The notes under the pieces were generated by a model. That model was not told the origin of the DNA. It saw only the letters and a list, made by a program, of their open reading frames with translations, and made no database searches. Shown here piece after piece: positions 1-8,849 of a stretch of DNA of 63,631 nucleotides. The DNA lies in the NCBI GenBank assembly GCA_016927835.1, contig JAFGMA010000287.1, positions 1 to 63,631 on the forward strand. Direction: 5' to 3'. The first letter of the stretch is position 1. Every line of letters starts with the position of its first letter. Source of the DNA: Candidatus Zhuqueibacterota bacterium. Lineage in GTDB: Bacteria; Zhuqueibacterota; Zhuqueibacteria; Thermofontimicrobiales; Sulfurfontimicrobiaceae. The position numbers and the translations under genes are program-made.

Positions 1-128
1 GGCAACACGACTTGTTGCACGACGCATTGCTGCATTATTATCGAAAATATCCAGCTTATGCTGTATTCTGCGCTTTCAGTGGGCTGAACCAAATAATTAG
101 CTTTGAGATGCAACTCAATCTTCAGGCA

Positions 129-2171
129 TCAGAGCCGCTGATACGTCATCAGCAGCGAACCGGGACGGTCTAGTATGCGCACCTCCTGTCCTTGTTTCAA
201 TTCCCTGCCGGTGCGAACACTGGTTGCGGCATTATCTTCGAAAAACAGCTCATAGCTTGCCCCATCTTCCAAACCATGCAGCCGAATTTGACGGGAATGT
301 TCCCCACAACCCGGACGACGGAATAGCAACACCATCCCGGCGTTCAAATCCGCCCGGTGAAACTGAAAACCGATCCATTCGCTTTCGCTGGTGGAATATT
401 CGGTTAGCGGATAAAAATCGCCATGAAAATACGGGCGAATTTTTTGGTACTCTTCAAATACATAACGCGCCTGGTCTTTGGGGTAATTCTCATCGTACAG
501 ATTCCAGCCGAAAGTGATGGAACTGCTATAACTGCAACGCCAGGAATAGATATCCTTTTCGTGTGTGCCGGTGCCATTGTGCGGCAAATAAAAATGGAGT
601 CCATAGGTGTGGCAGGGACGTGCATTGGGTTCACGGTAGTTGTAGTCTGTGCGCCACAGCGGAATGCTGCGCGATATCGTCTCCAGATCCAACCGGCGAC
701 CGCCGCTGGCGCAGTTATCGATGATGAGTTCCGGATGCAGCTCCAGGAGAGCATCCCAGAAGGCATAGAGCCCTTCGATGTGCCTGATTTCCGTCATCCC
801 TTGCCTATCCGGCGCATCATTTGCGCGCCAATAATCGAGTGGGCGAATATTGAAATCCTGGCGATAAATGGCGATCCCGGTGGAAGTGATCATCCCTGAA
901 ATATAATCGGTCACCCACTTCAGCGCATCGGGATGTCCCAGGTTCAAAATTCCGTTGTTCTTGTCCCGCCCACCTTTCAGAATCCACTCCGGATGCTCGC
1001 GGAAAAGCTGGGTGCCGCGATAAACCCGTTCCGGCTCGAACCAGAGGATGAATTTCATGCCTTGCTGTTTAGCGGCATCGGATACCGGCTTCAGTCCGTT
1101 CGGAAAATGTTCTTTGCGAACATACCAATTGCCCACATTCGTATGCCACTCACCGCGCTCAAAATCCATGCTCCCGTACCACCCGGCATCGATCCACCAA
1201 TATTCAGGCTGCAGCTTGAATTGGCGATAGCGCTCGAGCAGTCCAATTACCCCGTGTTCAGTTGCCAACGTATACTCGTTAAATAAAAATGAACCGGCGC
1301 CGCAGGCAAGGGGACCGGTAACCGGCTGACCGTCGATTTTCGGTGTGTGATACGCCAGGATAAATTGCCGCAATAAATTATGCCCACGCTGGCGATCTGA
1401 TCCCTGCCAAAATAAGAGCATCATCTTAGGTGTGCGAATCGCCTCGCCCGGATGCAGTTTGAGGTGTGTCAATTCCATGCCGGCGCGCAACCGCACACCT
1501 TTGTCGGATCCATCAGCGAAACGTGCCTGCCATTGTCCTGACCAGCCGATAGCGATCATGGCGCCACCAGCTTTCGCCTGCAGATTGAAAAATGGAAAGC
1601 CTGTGTCATCGGAGGAACGCCCGCCAACCGGCGTAAAACAGAGTTCGTGATCGGAAGTTATGTCGGTACGCAAGGGTGCAAAATCGTCTTTTTGATGATC
1701 GCTGCCTTTCGCGTGATACAGCGTAAACGGTTGCTCCGCTTTTGAAAAAAGCAGCACATCCGCAGCCTGAATGTCTTCGAGAATGGGTGTATCCTGTTTT
1801 CCGTCATTTCGAAACTCAAGTACCCATTCGATTGCCGGGTAATCGGAAAATTGTATCGCCGTGCACATGATCTTCAATCCTGTTTCCGGATCAGAATAGG
1901 TCAGGCGGTGTTCTGTTTTTAGCGCATCCGATTGCTCTGATTTAACCGCGATATTCCACTTTGAAAGAAATGATCCGGCGGGCTTTCCATTGTATTTGAA
2001 TGAAAATACCGGTAATGCGTGCTGAACAAAGTACTTTGCTGCCCAGTAACGGGCAATTTTCAGTTCTGCCGCATTCGGAGCGCTGCCTTTTGGTTCGGAC
2101 TGCGCAACGCTGATTGCCAAAATAGCAATGATAGCCATAAAAATCGTCGACAAAAAGATTGTATGACTCAT
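129..2171 (-). CDS. Secreted GH36-type alpha-galactosidase
   Basis: A 680-residue protein of the GH36/GH27 clan D glycosidases, expected to release terminal alpha-galactosyl residues from oligosaccharides or glycans outside the cytoplasm. An N-terminal hydrophobic signal sequence (about residues 5-22, ending near AQS) is followed by a beta-sandwich-like region and a TIM barrel with the family landmarks WWIDAGWYG, ILWFEPERV, YRQDFN (Asp is the expected nucleophile) and RTDYN (Asp is the expected acid/base). DNCASGGRR also matches the family. The reading frame could start 7 codons earlier at a GTG (2192), but AAGGAG lies about 8 nt before the ATG at 2171, so that start is preferred. It is transcribed away from the cassette at 2.5 kb. 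Substrate specificity within GH36 cannot be read from sequence alone. Confidence 0.9.
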   Translation of the reverse strand: MSHTIFLSTIFMAIIAILAISVAQSEPKGSAPNAAELKIARYWAAKYFVQHALPVFSFKYNGKPAGSFLSKWNIAVKSEQSDALKTEHRLTYSDPETGLKIMCTAIQFSDYPAIEWVLEFRNDGKQDTPILEDIQAADVLLFSKAEQPFTLYHAKGSDHQKDDFAPLRTDITSDHELCFTPVGGRSSDDTGFPFFNLQAKAGGAMIAIGWSGQWQARFADGSDKGVRLRAGMELTHLKLHPGEAIRTPKMMLLFWQGSDRQRGHNLLRQFILAYHTPKIDGQPVTGPLACGAGSFLFNEYTLATEHGVIGLLERYRQFKLQPEYWWIDAGWYGSMDFERGEWHTNVGNWYVRKEHFPNGLKPVSDAAKQQGMKFILWFEPERVYRGTQLFREHPEWILKGGRDKNNGILNLGHPDALKWVTDYISGMITSTGIAIYRQDFNIRPLDYWRANDAPDRQGMTEIRHIEGLYAFWDALLELHPELIIDNCASGGRRLDLETISRSIPLWRTDYNYREPNARPCHTYGLHFYLPHNGTGTHEKDIYSWRCSYSSSITFGWNLYDENYPKDQARYVFEEYQKIRPYFHGDFYPLTEYSTSESEWIGFQFHRADLNAGMVLLFRRPGCGEHSRQIRLHGLEDGASYELFFEDNAATSVRTGRELKQGQEVRILDRPGSLLMTYQRL

Positions 2172-2293
2172 GCGGTTTGCTCCTTTCTTCACAATGAAGT
2201 GATCTCTATACCTTTAAAAAATGCATTTACTTATCGAGATAGCCTCTGTCGGGAGAGTCCCTGGACACATCTGTACGGTTTCAATTAAACTTG

Positions 2294-2322
2294 AAAATAC
2301 CACAATTCTAAGTCGAAATCAA
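2294..2322 (-). promoter_or_regulatory. Possible promoter for the alpha-galactosidase
   Basis: On the minus strand TTGATT (2317-2322) and TATTTT (2294-2299) are separated by 17 bases. The leader to the start codon would be roughly 115 nt. The -10 box is imperfect, so this is only a candidate. Confidence 0.35.
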
Positions 2323-2452
2323 TTAAAAAATTCATTGCTGATTCAATCCCTCAGCTACTGCTTCCCAAACTCCTGTTTTGTAACCCACGAGGCATCTTGA
2401 ACCGTGAAAAGAACCAATAACTGACGCATTTCTACCACAGGGCAGTTAATGC

Positions 2453-2481
2453 TTGACAATCAGCTTCGATTTTCTTATTAT
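2453..2481 (+). promoter_or_regulatory. Near-consensus sigma-70 promoter for the 2.5-6.2 kb cassette
   Basis: TTGACA (2453-2458), a spacer of 17 bases, and TATTAT (2476-2481). This is close to the full sigma-70 consensus with ideal spacing, and lies about 50 nt before the GNAT start. It is the only obvious promoter before the four co-directional genes. Confidence 0.75.
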
Positions 2482-2538
2482 TACAAAAACTAACAGGACT
2501 CACTGTATTTTTAATGTGACAAAAGGCGAGGATTGCTT

Positions 2539-3411
2539 ATGACTATCTCAAAACCGCACCAGGATCTGCACATCAGAAAAATGACAGCACAGGATGTAAC
2601 CGTCGCGATGAACCTGAAAAACATCGTGGGCTGGAACCAGGTAGAATCGGACTGGAACCGGTTTTTGAAACTTGAACCCGATGGTTGTTTTATCGCGGAA
2701 CTCAAAGCGACAATTGTTGGTACAGCAATCGGATTAAAATATTGTGATGATCTCGGATGGATCGGGATGATCATCACCCATCCGGATTTTCAAAAGCAGG
2801 GTATCGGATCAGCGCTGATGTATGCGGTGATGGGATACCTGAGTTCAGGGCGGGTAAAAGCACAAAAGCTGGATGCCACTCCCGTTGGATTTTCGCTGTA
2901 TAAACGCTTCGGATTCATTTCGGAATACGATATTGAACGACGTGTGGGAACCGCTTTAAAAATGTCATACCCGGACACAATTCGGGCGTTTACCTGCGAT
3001 GATTTAAAGCGCATCATTGAATTTGATTCCCATACATTTGGCGTGAATCGCGAGAAAGTGCTCGCAGCTCTCATCACAGAAAATCCCGATTTTACAGCAA
3101 GCTGCGTCAATGAACACGGCACGTTGTGCGGTTATATCACCGCCAGAGCAGGACAGTCCCACGTTCAAATCGGACCCTGGAGCGCGGATACGTCGGAAAG
3201 CGCCGAAGCATTGCTGCGATTTATCCTCTCCCGGCTGCACGATAGATCAGTGATCCTCGATGTGCCCAGCATTAACCGCACAGCGATTGATTTTTGCAAC
3301 AAATATAATTTGAATTACAAACGAGGATTTATCCGCATGTATAAAGGGGAGAATAAGCACGCCGGGATCCCGAAGAAAATCTATGCGATCTCAGGTCCGG
3401 AAAAAGGATAA
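2539..3411 (+). CDS. GNAT-family N-acetyltransferase, two-domain
   Basis: A 290-residue protein with an N-terminal GNAT fold. The acetyl-CoA-binding motif is visible as QKQGIGSAL following GWIGMIITHP, and the continuation LDATPVGFSLYKRFGF is typical of the family's C-terminal strands. The remaining 140 or so residues resemble the second, GNAT-like domain of Acetyltransf_18-type proteins (inference). The reading frame can start at TTG (2533), but the GAGG at 2527-2530 is best placed for the ATG at 2539. It is the first gene of a tight co-directional set with a PLP enzyme, a creatininase-fold protein and a nucleotidyltransferase, so its substrate may be an amino group made in the same pathway. 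The acceptor is unknown. Confidence 0.8.
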   Translation: MTISKPHQDLHIRKMTAQDVTVAMNLKNIVGWNQVESDWNRFLKLEPDGCFIAELKATIVGTAIGLKYCDDLGWIGMIITHPDFQKQGIGSALMYAVMGYLSSGRVKAQKLDATPVGFSLYKRFGFISEYDIERRVGTALKMSYPDTIRAFTCDDLKRIIEFDSHTFGVNREKVLAALITENPDFTASCVNEHGTLCGYITARAGQSHVQIGPWSADTSESAEALLRFILSRLHDRSVILDVPSINRTAIDFCNKYNLNYKRGFIRMYKGENKHAGIPKKIYAISGPEKG

Positions 3412-3428
3412 AAACAAGGAGCATACCG

Positions 3429-4634
3429 ATGTCAATGTCGCAGGCTGAGATCTTGTTTGAAAACGCTCTCCGACTGATGCCCTGGGGCACACAAACCAAC
3501 GCCAAACGTCCGATAGCGGAATTTTCGGGTGCCATGCCGCTCTTCGTTGAACGCGCCCGAGGTTGCCGGATTTACGATCTCTCCGGGAATGAATTTATTG
3601 ACTACCGCAGCGCACTGGGACCGATCATCCTCGGTTATTGCTATGAAGATGTGGACCAGGCGGTTCGAGCGCAGCAGTCAAAAGGCGTATTATTCAGCAT
3701 GTCAAGCCCGATCGAAACCGAACTAGCCGCAAAAATGATCGAATTGGTGCCGGGATTGGAACAGGTTCGCTTTTTAAAAACCGGCGGCGATGCCTGTTCA
3801 GCCGCAGTGCGCATCGCAAGGGCGTACACCGGGAAGGATAAAATCATTTCTGTTGGTTATCACGGCTGGCACGATACATTCGGCGCCATACACCCGCATT
3901 TTCGCGGCGTTCCAGCCTGTCTGTCCGAGTTGATTTATGATGCGCCACTCAACGATCTCGAGCGCATCGAAACCATTCTCAGGCAAGATGCGGATAATAT
4001 CTCCTGCGTTATTGCCGTCACGTTTTCGTGGAACGATGCGCCAAATGTTGAATACGTTCAAGGATTGCGACGCCTGTGCGACGAATACGGCATTTTGCTC
4101 ATTTTCGATGAAGTGCTCACCGGATTCAGACTCGCCACAGGTGGTGCTGCCGAATATTTTGGCGTGAAACCCGATCTGGCAGTTTATGCAAAAGCACTTG
4201 CCAATGGGTATCCGATCTCAGCGTTCGGTGGCGCCAGAAAAATTATGGCTGCTATGGATAAAACCATGATCACTGTAACGCATGCCGGTGATGCGCTATC
4301 GATTGCCGCGGCTTTGGCGACGCTTGAAATCATTCACCGGGAACAGGTTATAAGTCATATCCATCATCGCGGGGAGGCTCTCATGGCTGGCATGACGGAA
4401 TTACTTGCCTGCTATGAAATTCCGGCTAAAATCCGCGGCTTGCCGGTTGGCTTTTCCCTCGTTCCAAATCAGGCGCTGACGGAGTTGGAAGCCAGAAAGC
4501 TCACCCGGGCTGAACGCGCGATTTTCGAAAACGGAATTTTCAGTTTTCGCTACTGGTTTTTGAATTACTCCCACTCGCAGCAGGATATTGCATTGACCCT
4601 GGAGAAACTGGAATCTGCCTTCAAATCAGCTTAA
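3429..4634 (+). CDS. Class-III PLP aminotransferase, glutamate-1-semialdehyde aminomutase-like
   Basis: A 401-residue fold-type I PLP enzyme. Recognisable motifs are GGDACSAAVRIARAYTG with YHGWHD (cofactor phosphate and substrate region), FDEVLTGFR with Asp227 for the pyridine nitrogen, and YAKALANGYP with the Schiff-base Lys255. The overall pattern is closest to HemL-type aminomutases, but the usual SGTEA signature is TGGDA here, and no other haem gene is nearby. It is therefore more likely a pathway-specific transaminase than the tetrapyrrole enzyme (inference). It starts 17 bases after the GNAT gene and has AAGGAG upstream. The following creatininase-like gene begins 29 bases after its stop, consistent with one transcript. 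Confidence 0.82.
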   Translation: MSMSQAEILFENALRLMPWGTQTNAKRPIAEFSGAMPLFVERARGCRIYDLSGNEFIDYRSALGPIILGYCYEDVDQAVRAQQSKGVLFSMSSPIETELAAKMIELVPGLEQVRFLKTGGDACSAAVRIARAYTGKDKIISVGYHGWHDTFGAIHPHFRGVPACLSELIYDAPLNDLERIETILRQDADNISCVIAVTFSWNDAPNVEYVQGLRRLCDEYGILLIFDEVLTGFRLATGGAAEYFGVKPDLAVYAKALANGYPISAFGGARKIMAAMDKTMITVTHAGDALSIAAALATLEIIHREQVISHIHHRGEALMAGMTELLACYEIPAKIRGLPVGFSLVPNQALTELEARKLTRAERAIFENGIFSFRYWFLNYSHSQQDIALTLEKLESAFKSA

Positions 4635-4663
4635 TCAAAATAGAAAACAACCGGAGCGTAAAA

Positions 4664-5431
4664 ATGAATCAACCATGGAACTTGCAGGATATTACATATA
4701 AAACAGTTCGAGAAAACCAGTACAACGTTGCCGTGCTGCCCATAGGCTCCTGCGAGCCACACAATCTGCATCTCCCCTACGGTTCGGATGCCTTCCACGT
4801 GACGTACATCGCGGAGAAAATGTGTGAACGTGCGCATCAAATGGGTGCGAAAGTCATACTTTTACCGACGCTGCCGTATGGGGTGAATAGCAACATGCTC
4901 AAATTCCCGTTCGCGATGAATGTACACCAGGCAACGCTGAATCAAGTTGTGACCGATCTGGTGGCAAGTCTGGAGCTTCACAGGATTTTCAAATTTTTGC
5001 TATTGAACGGTCACGGCGGGAATGAGTTTAACGGCTGGCAGCGCGATATGATCACCAAAACCAACGTATTCATAGTGACGATGAACTGGTGGATGGTTGG
5101 TTCGGATGTCAAAAACCAGATATTCGAGGAACCCGGGGATCATGCCGATGAAATGGAAACCAGTGTGAACCTGGCGATCAACCCGGAATTGGTGCACCTT
5201 GAAGATGCAGACGATGGTGAAGCTAACGAGACTCGTTTCGAAGCATTGAATAAGGGCTGGGCTAAAATCGCGCGTCCCTGGCATCTACTGACCAAACATT
5301 CGGGTTGCGGAAATCCATTCAAAGCCACACAAGAAAAAGGGGAGCGCTATCTGGAGATTGTGATTGAGCGCGGCAGCAAATTTCTGAAAGAATTTTCCGA
5401 GCAACCGATTGACGATACCTTTCCATATTAA
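4664..5431 (+). CDS. Creatininase-family metal-dependent amidohydrolase
   Basis: A 255-residue member of the creatininase/creatinine amidohydrolase superfamily, full length for the family. The metal-site signature is visible: SCEPH with Glu31 and His33, YGSD with Asp42, NGHGGN with His117, and the GDHADEMETS segment, which matches the conserved GHAxExETS pattern around the catalytic Glu165. Known members open cyclic amides or cleave amide bonds (creatinine, mycofactocin precursor, riboflavin/F420 intermediates, scyllo-inosose derivatives), so the exact reaction cannot be told from family alone. Its place between a PLP enzyme and a nucleotidyltransferase suggests it acts on a small amide or lactam intermediate of the same pathway. 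Confidence 0.82.
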   Translation: MNQPWNLQDITYKTVRENQYNVAVLPIGSCEPHNLHLPYGSDAFHVTYIAEKMCERAHQMGAKVILLPTLPYGVNSNMLKFPFAMNVHQATLNQVVTDLVASLELHRIFKFLLLNGHGGNEFNGWQRDMITKTNVFIVTMNWWMVGSDVKNQIFEEPGDHADEMETSVNLAINPELVHLEDADDGEANETRFEALNKGWAKIARPWHLLTKHSGCGNPFKATQEKGERYLEIVIERGSKFLKEFSEQPIDDTFPY

Positions 5432-5455
5432 TCCGCAATTAGATGGAGAACCGCA

Positions 5456-6193
5456 ATGAAGGCAATGATTTTAGCAGCGGGCTATGGCACACGATTGCGC
5501 CCATTGACAGACTTCAAGCCAAAAGCGCTGGTCGAAATTTCCGGCATGCCTTTGTTGGAGATCGTCATCCGTAAACTTATCGGCAGCGGTGTCTCGAAGA
5601 TCATCATCAATATGCACCATTTTGCCGAACAAATTATAACCTTCTTGCGGGCAAAAAAAAACTTTGGCATCCGGATCGAGACGTCATTCGAACCGGTTAT
5701 TCTCGGCACCGGTGGCGGGATTAAAAATGCGGCGAATTTTTTCAGCGATGCACAGCCGTTTATCGTTCACAATGTCGATGTTATTTCCGGCATCGATTTG
5801 CGCGCGATGCTAGATTTTCACCATCAGCACCAGGGACTGGCAACGCTTGCGGTTCAAAAGCGCGATACAACACGCTATCTCTTATTCGATTCAGCATATC
5901 AGCTCCGCGGACACACCAATCTTGCAACCGGAAAAACAACTCCATTGGCAGGCGGCGATGAGAATTTAATTACCTATGCATTTAGCGGTATTCAAATCCT
6001 GTCACCGCGCATTTTGGATTATATGCCCGAAACCGGCTTTTCATCGATCATTGAAACCTATCTGAAATGTGTAGCTGAGAATCAAACAATCGTCGGCTAT
6101 GACATGCGAGATGCATATTGGACGGACGTAGGCAAGCAGCACAGCCTGCTGCAAATTGAGGAAGATATCCGAGACGGCAAAATTCGCCTGTAA
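5456..6193 (+). CDS. Sugar-1-phosphate nucleotidyltransferase
   Basis: A 245-residue nucleotidyltransferase of the MurU/HddC/RmlA-like group. The N-terminal signature LAAGYGTRLRPLT binds the NTP, followed by KPKALVEISG, GTGGGIKNA and VHNVDVI (the metal-binding Asp). The C-terminal YWTDVGK is also typical. Short single-domain proteins of this kind activate a sugar or polyol 1-phosphate to an NDP derivative. It is the last gene of the cassette, 24 bases after the creatininase gene, and has GGAGAACCGCAATG as its start context. Which sugar and which nucleotide are used cannot be read directly. Confidence 0.82.
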   Translation: MKAMILAAGYGTRLRPLTDFKPKALVEISGMPLLEIVIRKLIGSGVSKIIINMHHFAEQIITFLRAKKNFGIRIETSFEPVILGTGGGIKNAANFFSDAQPFIVHNVDVISGIDLRAMLDFHHQHQGLATLAVQKRDTTRYLLFDSAYQLRGHTNLATGKTTPLAGGDENLITYAFSGIQILSPRILDYMPETGFSSIIETYLKCVAENQTIVGYDMRDAYWTDVGKQHSLLQIEEDIRDGKIRL

Positions 6194-6803
6194 TTCAGAT
6201 TTCGAAGTGGCAAAAATCTTCTATTCAAAAAAAATAGTCTTGACATTTGAGGCAGATTTTATTACAATACTGAATCATCTGAAGCTGCTCCCGCACTGAA
6301 TTTGCTGATCCAGGAGGTGATATAATAACCGGAACGCATTCGCGCATTCAATCGTATACACACAAATTTCTCACACACGACTTCAATCTGTTAATTGAAT
6401 GACAAGGTACATCGCTATGAGTCGATATGCAGATCCAGGTTTCTTGTGCAAAGCAAATCCGGATTTATCCATAATTGCGTCAGTCATGCCAGTCTTTATA
6501 AGCTTCTTCGCGCAAGAGCTGTACAATAAGGCAGTCAGGGCTTTAAAATAGCGGTTATTCAGGAAGAGATTGATTGCCAGATGTAGCAGAAATGCCCATT
6601 AAATATTTCGATGCCCTGTAAACCGGGCACACGAAAGGCATAATACATCACAACCAAATTAAGAATGCGTCTGCGGATTTCGGCTGCATATTCAAAAATA
6701 AGATCCTGCAAATTCCAATTTCATCTTCTCATGCCGGATGCGAATTGGAAAGGCGATTTTTATTCTGAAACGGAAAAATTTTATTACAAAACAAGGCAGC
6801 GAA
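6194..6803. other. 610-base intergenic region with promoter but no clear gene
   Basis: The gap follows the nucleotidyltransferase and precedes the DUF362 gene. It holds a near-consensus promoter (6240-6268), a perfect 10-base Shine-Dalgarno-like sequence AGGAGGTGAT at 6312-6321 with no usable start codon behind it, and an open frame of 44 codons at 6418-6552 starting ATGAGTCGATATGCA with a weak AAGG upstream. None is convincing as a gene. A long 5' leader, a small RNA, or a decayed gene are all possible. Confidence 0.5.
6240..6268 (+). promoter_or_regulatory. Near-consensus sigma-70 promoter
   Basis: TTGACA (6240-6245), 17 bases, TACAAT (6263-6268). Very good match to the sigma-70 consensus. 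The nearest convincing gene (DUF362 protein) starts about 535 bases downstream, so the transcript either has a long leader or encodes something not recognised here. Confidence 0.65.
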
Positions 6804-7880
6804 ATGAATAAGAAAAGCACTGTGTATTTCATACCGATGCAGCACAATGAAGGCTACCAATCGGCAAAGCAGAAATTGGAAAGCTTATACGAAGCTTGCG
6901 ATCTGGGCGCTTGCTATGATGCCCATGATACCATCGCAATCAAAATGCATTTTGGTGAAAAGGGCAACGCCAATACGATTCCGCCCGAATATGTCAAAAT
7001 ATTAGTTGAAAAATTGAAAGAGAAAGAAACATCACCCTTTTTAACCGATACGTGTGTCTTGTATAAAAGCATGCGCTCCGATGCCGTGAATCATCTTATC
7101 CTGGCGCGGGATCAAGGGTATTCCCTGGACACAGTCGGCGCGCCGGTAATCATCGCCGATGGTTTGCTCGGAACAAGTGAAATCGATGTAAATATTCCGG
7201 GAGAGCTTTTCAAAACAGTTGCTATTGCAGCTAACGCGATTATGAGCAATGCGATGTTGGTACTGACGCACATTACCGGACACATGGCAACTGCACTTGG
7301 CGGCGCGCTTAAAAATCTCGGCATGGGTTTTGCGAGCCGAAAAGGAAAACTCAGGCAGCACTCCGGGATGAAGCCGAAGGTTAAGGCAGATTCATGCACC
7401 GGCTGCGAGCAATGCGTGAAATGGTGCCCTGAAAACGCAATCATTATGCGAGGAGATATCGCCATCATAGATTCCGGCAAATGCATTGGGTGCGGACAAT
7501 GCCTGTCGGTCTGCCGATTTTTCGCCATCGCACATAACTGGGCTGTCGATTCGGCGACAATTCAGAAAAAGGTGGCTGAACATGCCTATGGAGCGGTTAT
7601 TGACAAGCCGAATAAAGTCGGCTATTTGAACTTCATAACCGCCGTAACGAAAAATTGCGATTGCATTTCATCCACTCAAAATCCGATCATTCCCGATATC
7701 GGCGTAATCGCTTCGAAAGATCCTGTTGCCATCGATGCCGCATCTTTGAAACTCATTCATTTGAAAACCGGGAAAAAGCTCTCACAAATGTCATTTCCGC
7801 ACCTGGACTATAGCATTCAGCTCCGGCATGCTGAAAAAATCGGGCTGGGTAAAACAAATTTTGAAATTATAGAGATTTAA
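6804..7880 (+). CDS. DUF362 domain protein with two 4Fe-4S clusters
   Basis: A 358-residue protein whose first 190 residues and C-terminal part match the DUF362 family, interrupted by a bacterial ferredoxin-type insert. The first cluster is CTGCEQCVKWCP (Cys198, 201, 204, 208); the second is CIGCGQCLSVCR (Cys227, 230, 233, 237), which lacks the usual Pro after the fourth Cys. Residues like KMHFGEKGN and TDTCVLYKSMRSD are typical of DUF362. The family is redox related but has no settled reaction. The reading frame extends upstream to 6738, but ATG 6804 (MNKKSTVYF) aligns with the family start and has a modest AAGG before it. The PHP gene follows after 108 bases. Confidence 0.8.
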   Translation: MNKKSTVYFIPMQHNEGYQSAKQKLESLYEACDLGACYDAHDTIAIKMHFGEKGNANTIPPEYVKILVEKLKEKETSPFLTDTCVLYKSMRSDAVNHLILARDQGYSLDTVGAPVIIADGLLGTSEIDVNIPGELFKTVAIAANAIMSNAMLVLTHITGHMATALGGALKNLGMGFASRKGKLRQHSGMKPKVKADSCTGCEQCVKWCPENAIIMRGDIAIIDSGKCIGCGQCLSVCRFFAIAHNWAVDSATIQKKVAEHAYGAVIDKPNKVGYLNFITAVTKNCDCISSTQNPIIPDIGVIASKDPVAIDAASLKLIHLKTGKKLSQMSFPHLDYSIQLRHAEKIGLGKTNFEIIEI

Positions 7881-7988
7881 CTTGAATTCCTGATTAACGC
7901 ACTAGATCCACCTGTTGCTTATGAATCGCTGCATCTTTGAGATGGTGGTTTTCTGAAATCAGTCAATTAAAACCACAGGTTAGTTTTA

Positions 7989-8849
7989 ATGGCAGCACAT
8001 TTAAAATACGCTACTTCGTATCGCTCATCCGGCAACTGGTACAAAGGAAATTTGAATTCCCATTGTTCCGAGCACAGCAATTGTTCGACGATCCCTCTCA
8101 AAAAATTGATCTCCGCTTATGAAGAAAAAGTGTATGACTTTCTTTCAGTGACCGATCACGATCATTACACCTTGCTCACAGAGGATATTCAACCACAGAA
8201 TCTGCTGATTATCCCTGGTTTCGAATATAGCCAGCAAAAACACATGCAACTGATTGGCGTTAAAGATATCATACGCCTCGATCAGCAGTTGGCGATTCTG
8301 CAGGCAAATGATCAGGATGGTATCATTATCCTGGATCACCCCAATTGGGAGGAATCGCCGCACTGGACCGTCGAACAAATGCTGGAGTTGAAAGGATACC
8401 ACGGCATTGAAATATTCGACGGTGCGGTTGATCGGATGATCGGAAGAAGCAATGCCACCGATGTGTGGGATGCCCTCCTGACCCAGGGACGGCATTGTTG
8501 GGGCTATGCCACCGATAATAGTCACTATTTGTTCGACATTGGCAGAGCATGGGTGATGGTCAGAGCAGAAAAAAGGGAACCGGCGCACTTTCTGGAAAGC
8601 CTCAAAAACGGAAATTTTTATTCAAGTACCGGCGCAGAACTCAAAGAAATACAACTCATCGAAAACAAGATTCACATTGAAACCGAAAAAGAAACAGCCT
8701 TCCGGTTTATCGGACCAAAGTCAAAAATCATCAAAACATATCTCGGTCAATTGGCAGAATACTGGATTGAAGGCTGGGAAGATTATGTTCGGGTAGAAGG
8801 GTATAACAAATCGGGCTGGTTCTGGACTCAACCGTTTTATGGGCTCTAA
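7989..8849 (+). CDS. PHP-domain metal-dependent hydrolase/phosphoesterase-like protein
   Basis: A 286-residue PHP-fold protein. The N terminus has the WYKGNL-x-SHCS landmark, VTDHDHY (Asp56, His57), PGFEYS, ILDHPNW and, near the C-terminal end of the domain, ATDNSHY followed by GRAWVMV. These match PHP proteins that act as stand-alone phosphoesterases or hydrolases. The first histidine of the GNLHxH motif is Asn23 here (codon 8055-8057, AAT), so one metal ligand appears lost or replaced. About 70 C-terminal residues form a beta-rich tail. The start codon has no clear Shine-Dalgarno, and it may be translated from the DUF362 transcript. The substrate is unknown. Confidence 0.7.
   Translation: MAAHLKYATSYRSSGNWYKGNLNSHCSEHSNCSTIPLKKLISAYEEKVYDFLSVTDHDHYTLLTEDIQPQNLLIIPGFEYSQQKHMQLIGVKDIIRLDQQLAILQANDQDGIIILDHPNWEESPHWTVEQMLELKGYHGIEIFDGAVDRMIGRSNATDVWDALLTQGRHCWGYATDNSHYLFDIGRAWVMVRAEKREPAHFLESLKNGNFYSSTGAELKEIQLIENKIHIETEKETAFRFIGPKSKIIKTYLGQLAEYWIEGWEDYVRVEGYNKSGWFWTQPFYGL

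Larger units (their letters stand above)
2172..2538. other. Divergent intergenic region
   Basis: This 367-base gap separates the minus-strand alpha-galactosidase from the plus-strand GNAT gene. I see no convincing gene in it. It holds one candidate sigma-70 promoter on each strand (listed separately) and the ribosome binding sites of both flanking genes. Confidence 0.6.

Noticed and set aside
3..173. Open frame at the left edge on the plus strand ending at a TAG at 171-173
   Set aside because: It could be the 3' end of a gene from outside the window, but it overlaps the alpha-galactosidase 3' end by 45 bases and has no family features.
3429..4634. Calling the PLP enzyme hemL
   Set aside because: The SGTEA signature is altered and the neighbourhood contains no tetrapyrrole genes.
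6418..6552. 44-codon frame in the gap before the DUF362 gene
   Set aside because: Only a weak AAGG upstream and no known family; kept only as part of the intergenic finding.
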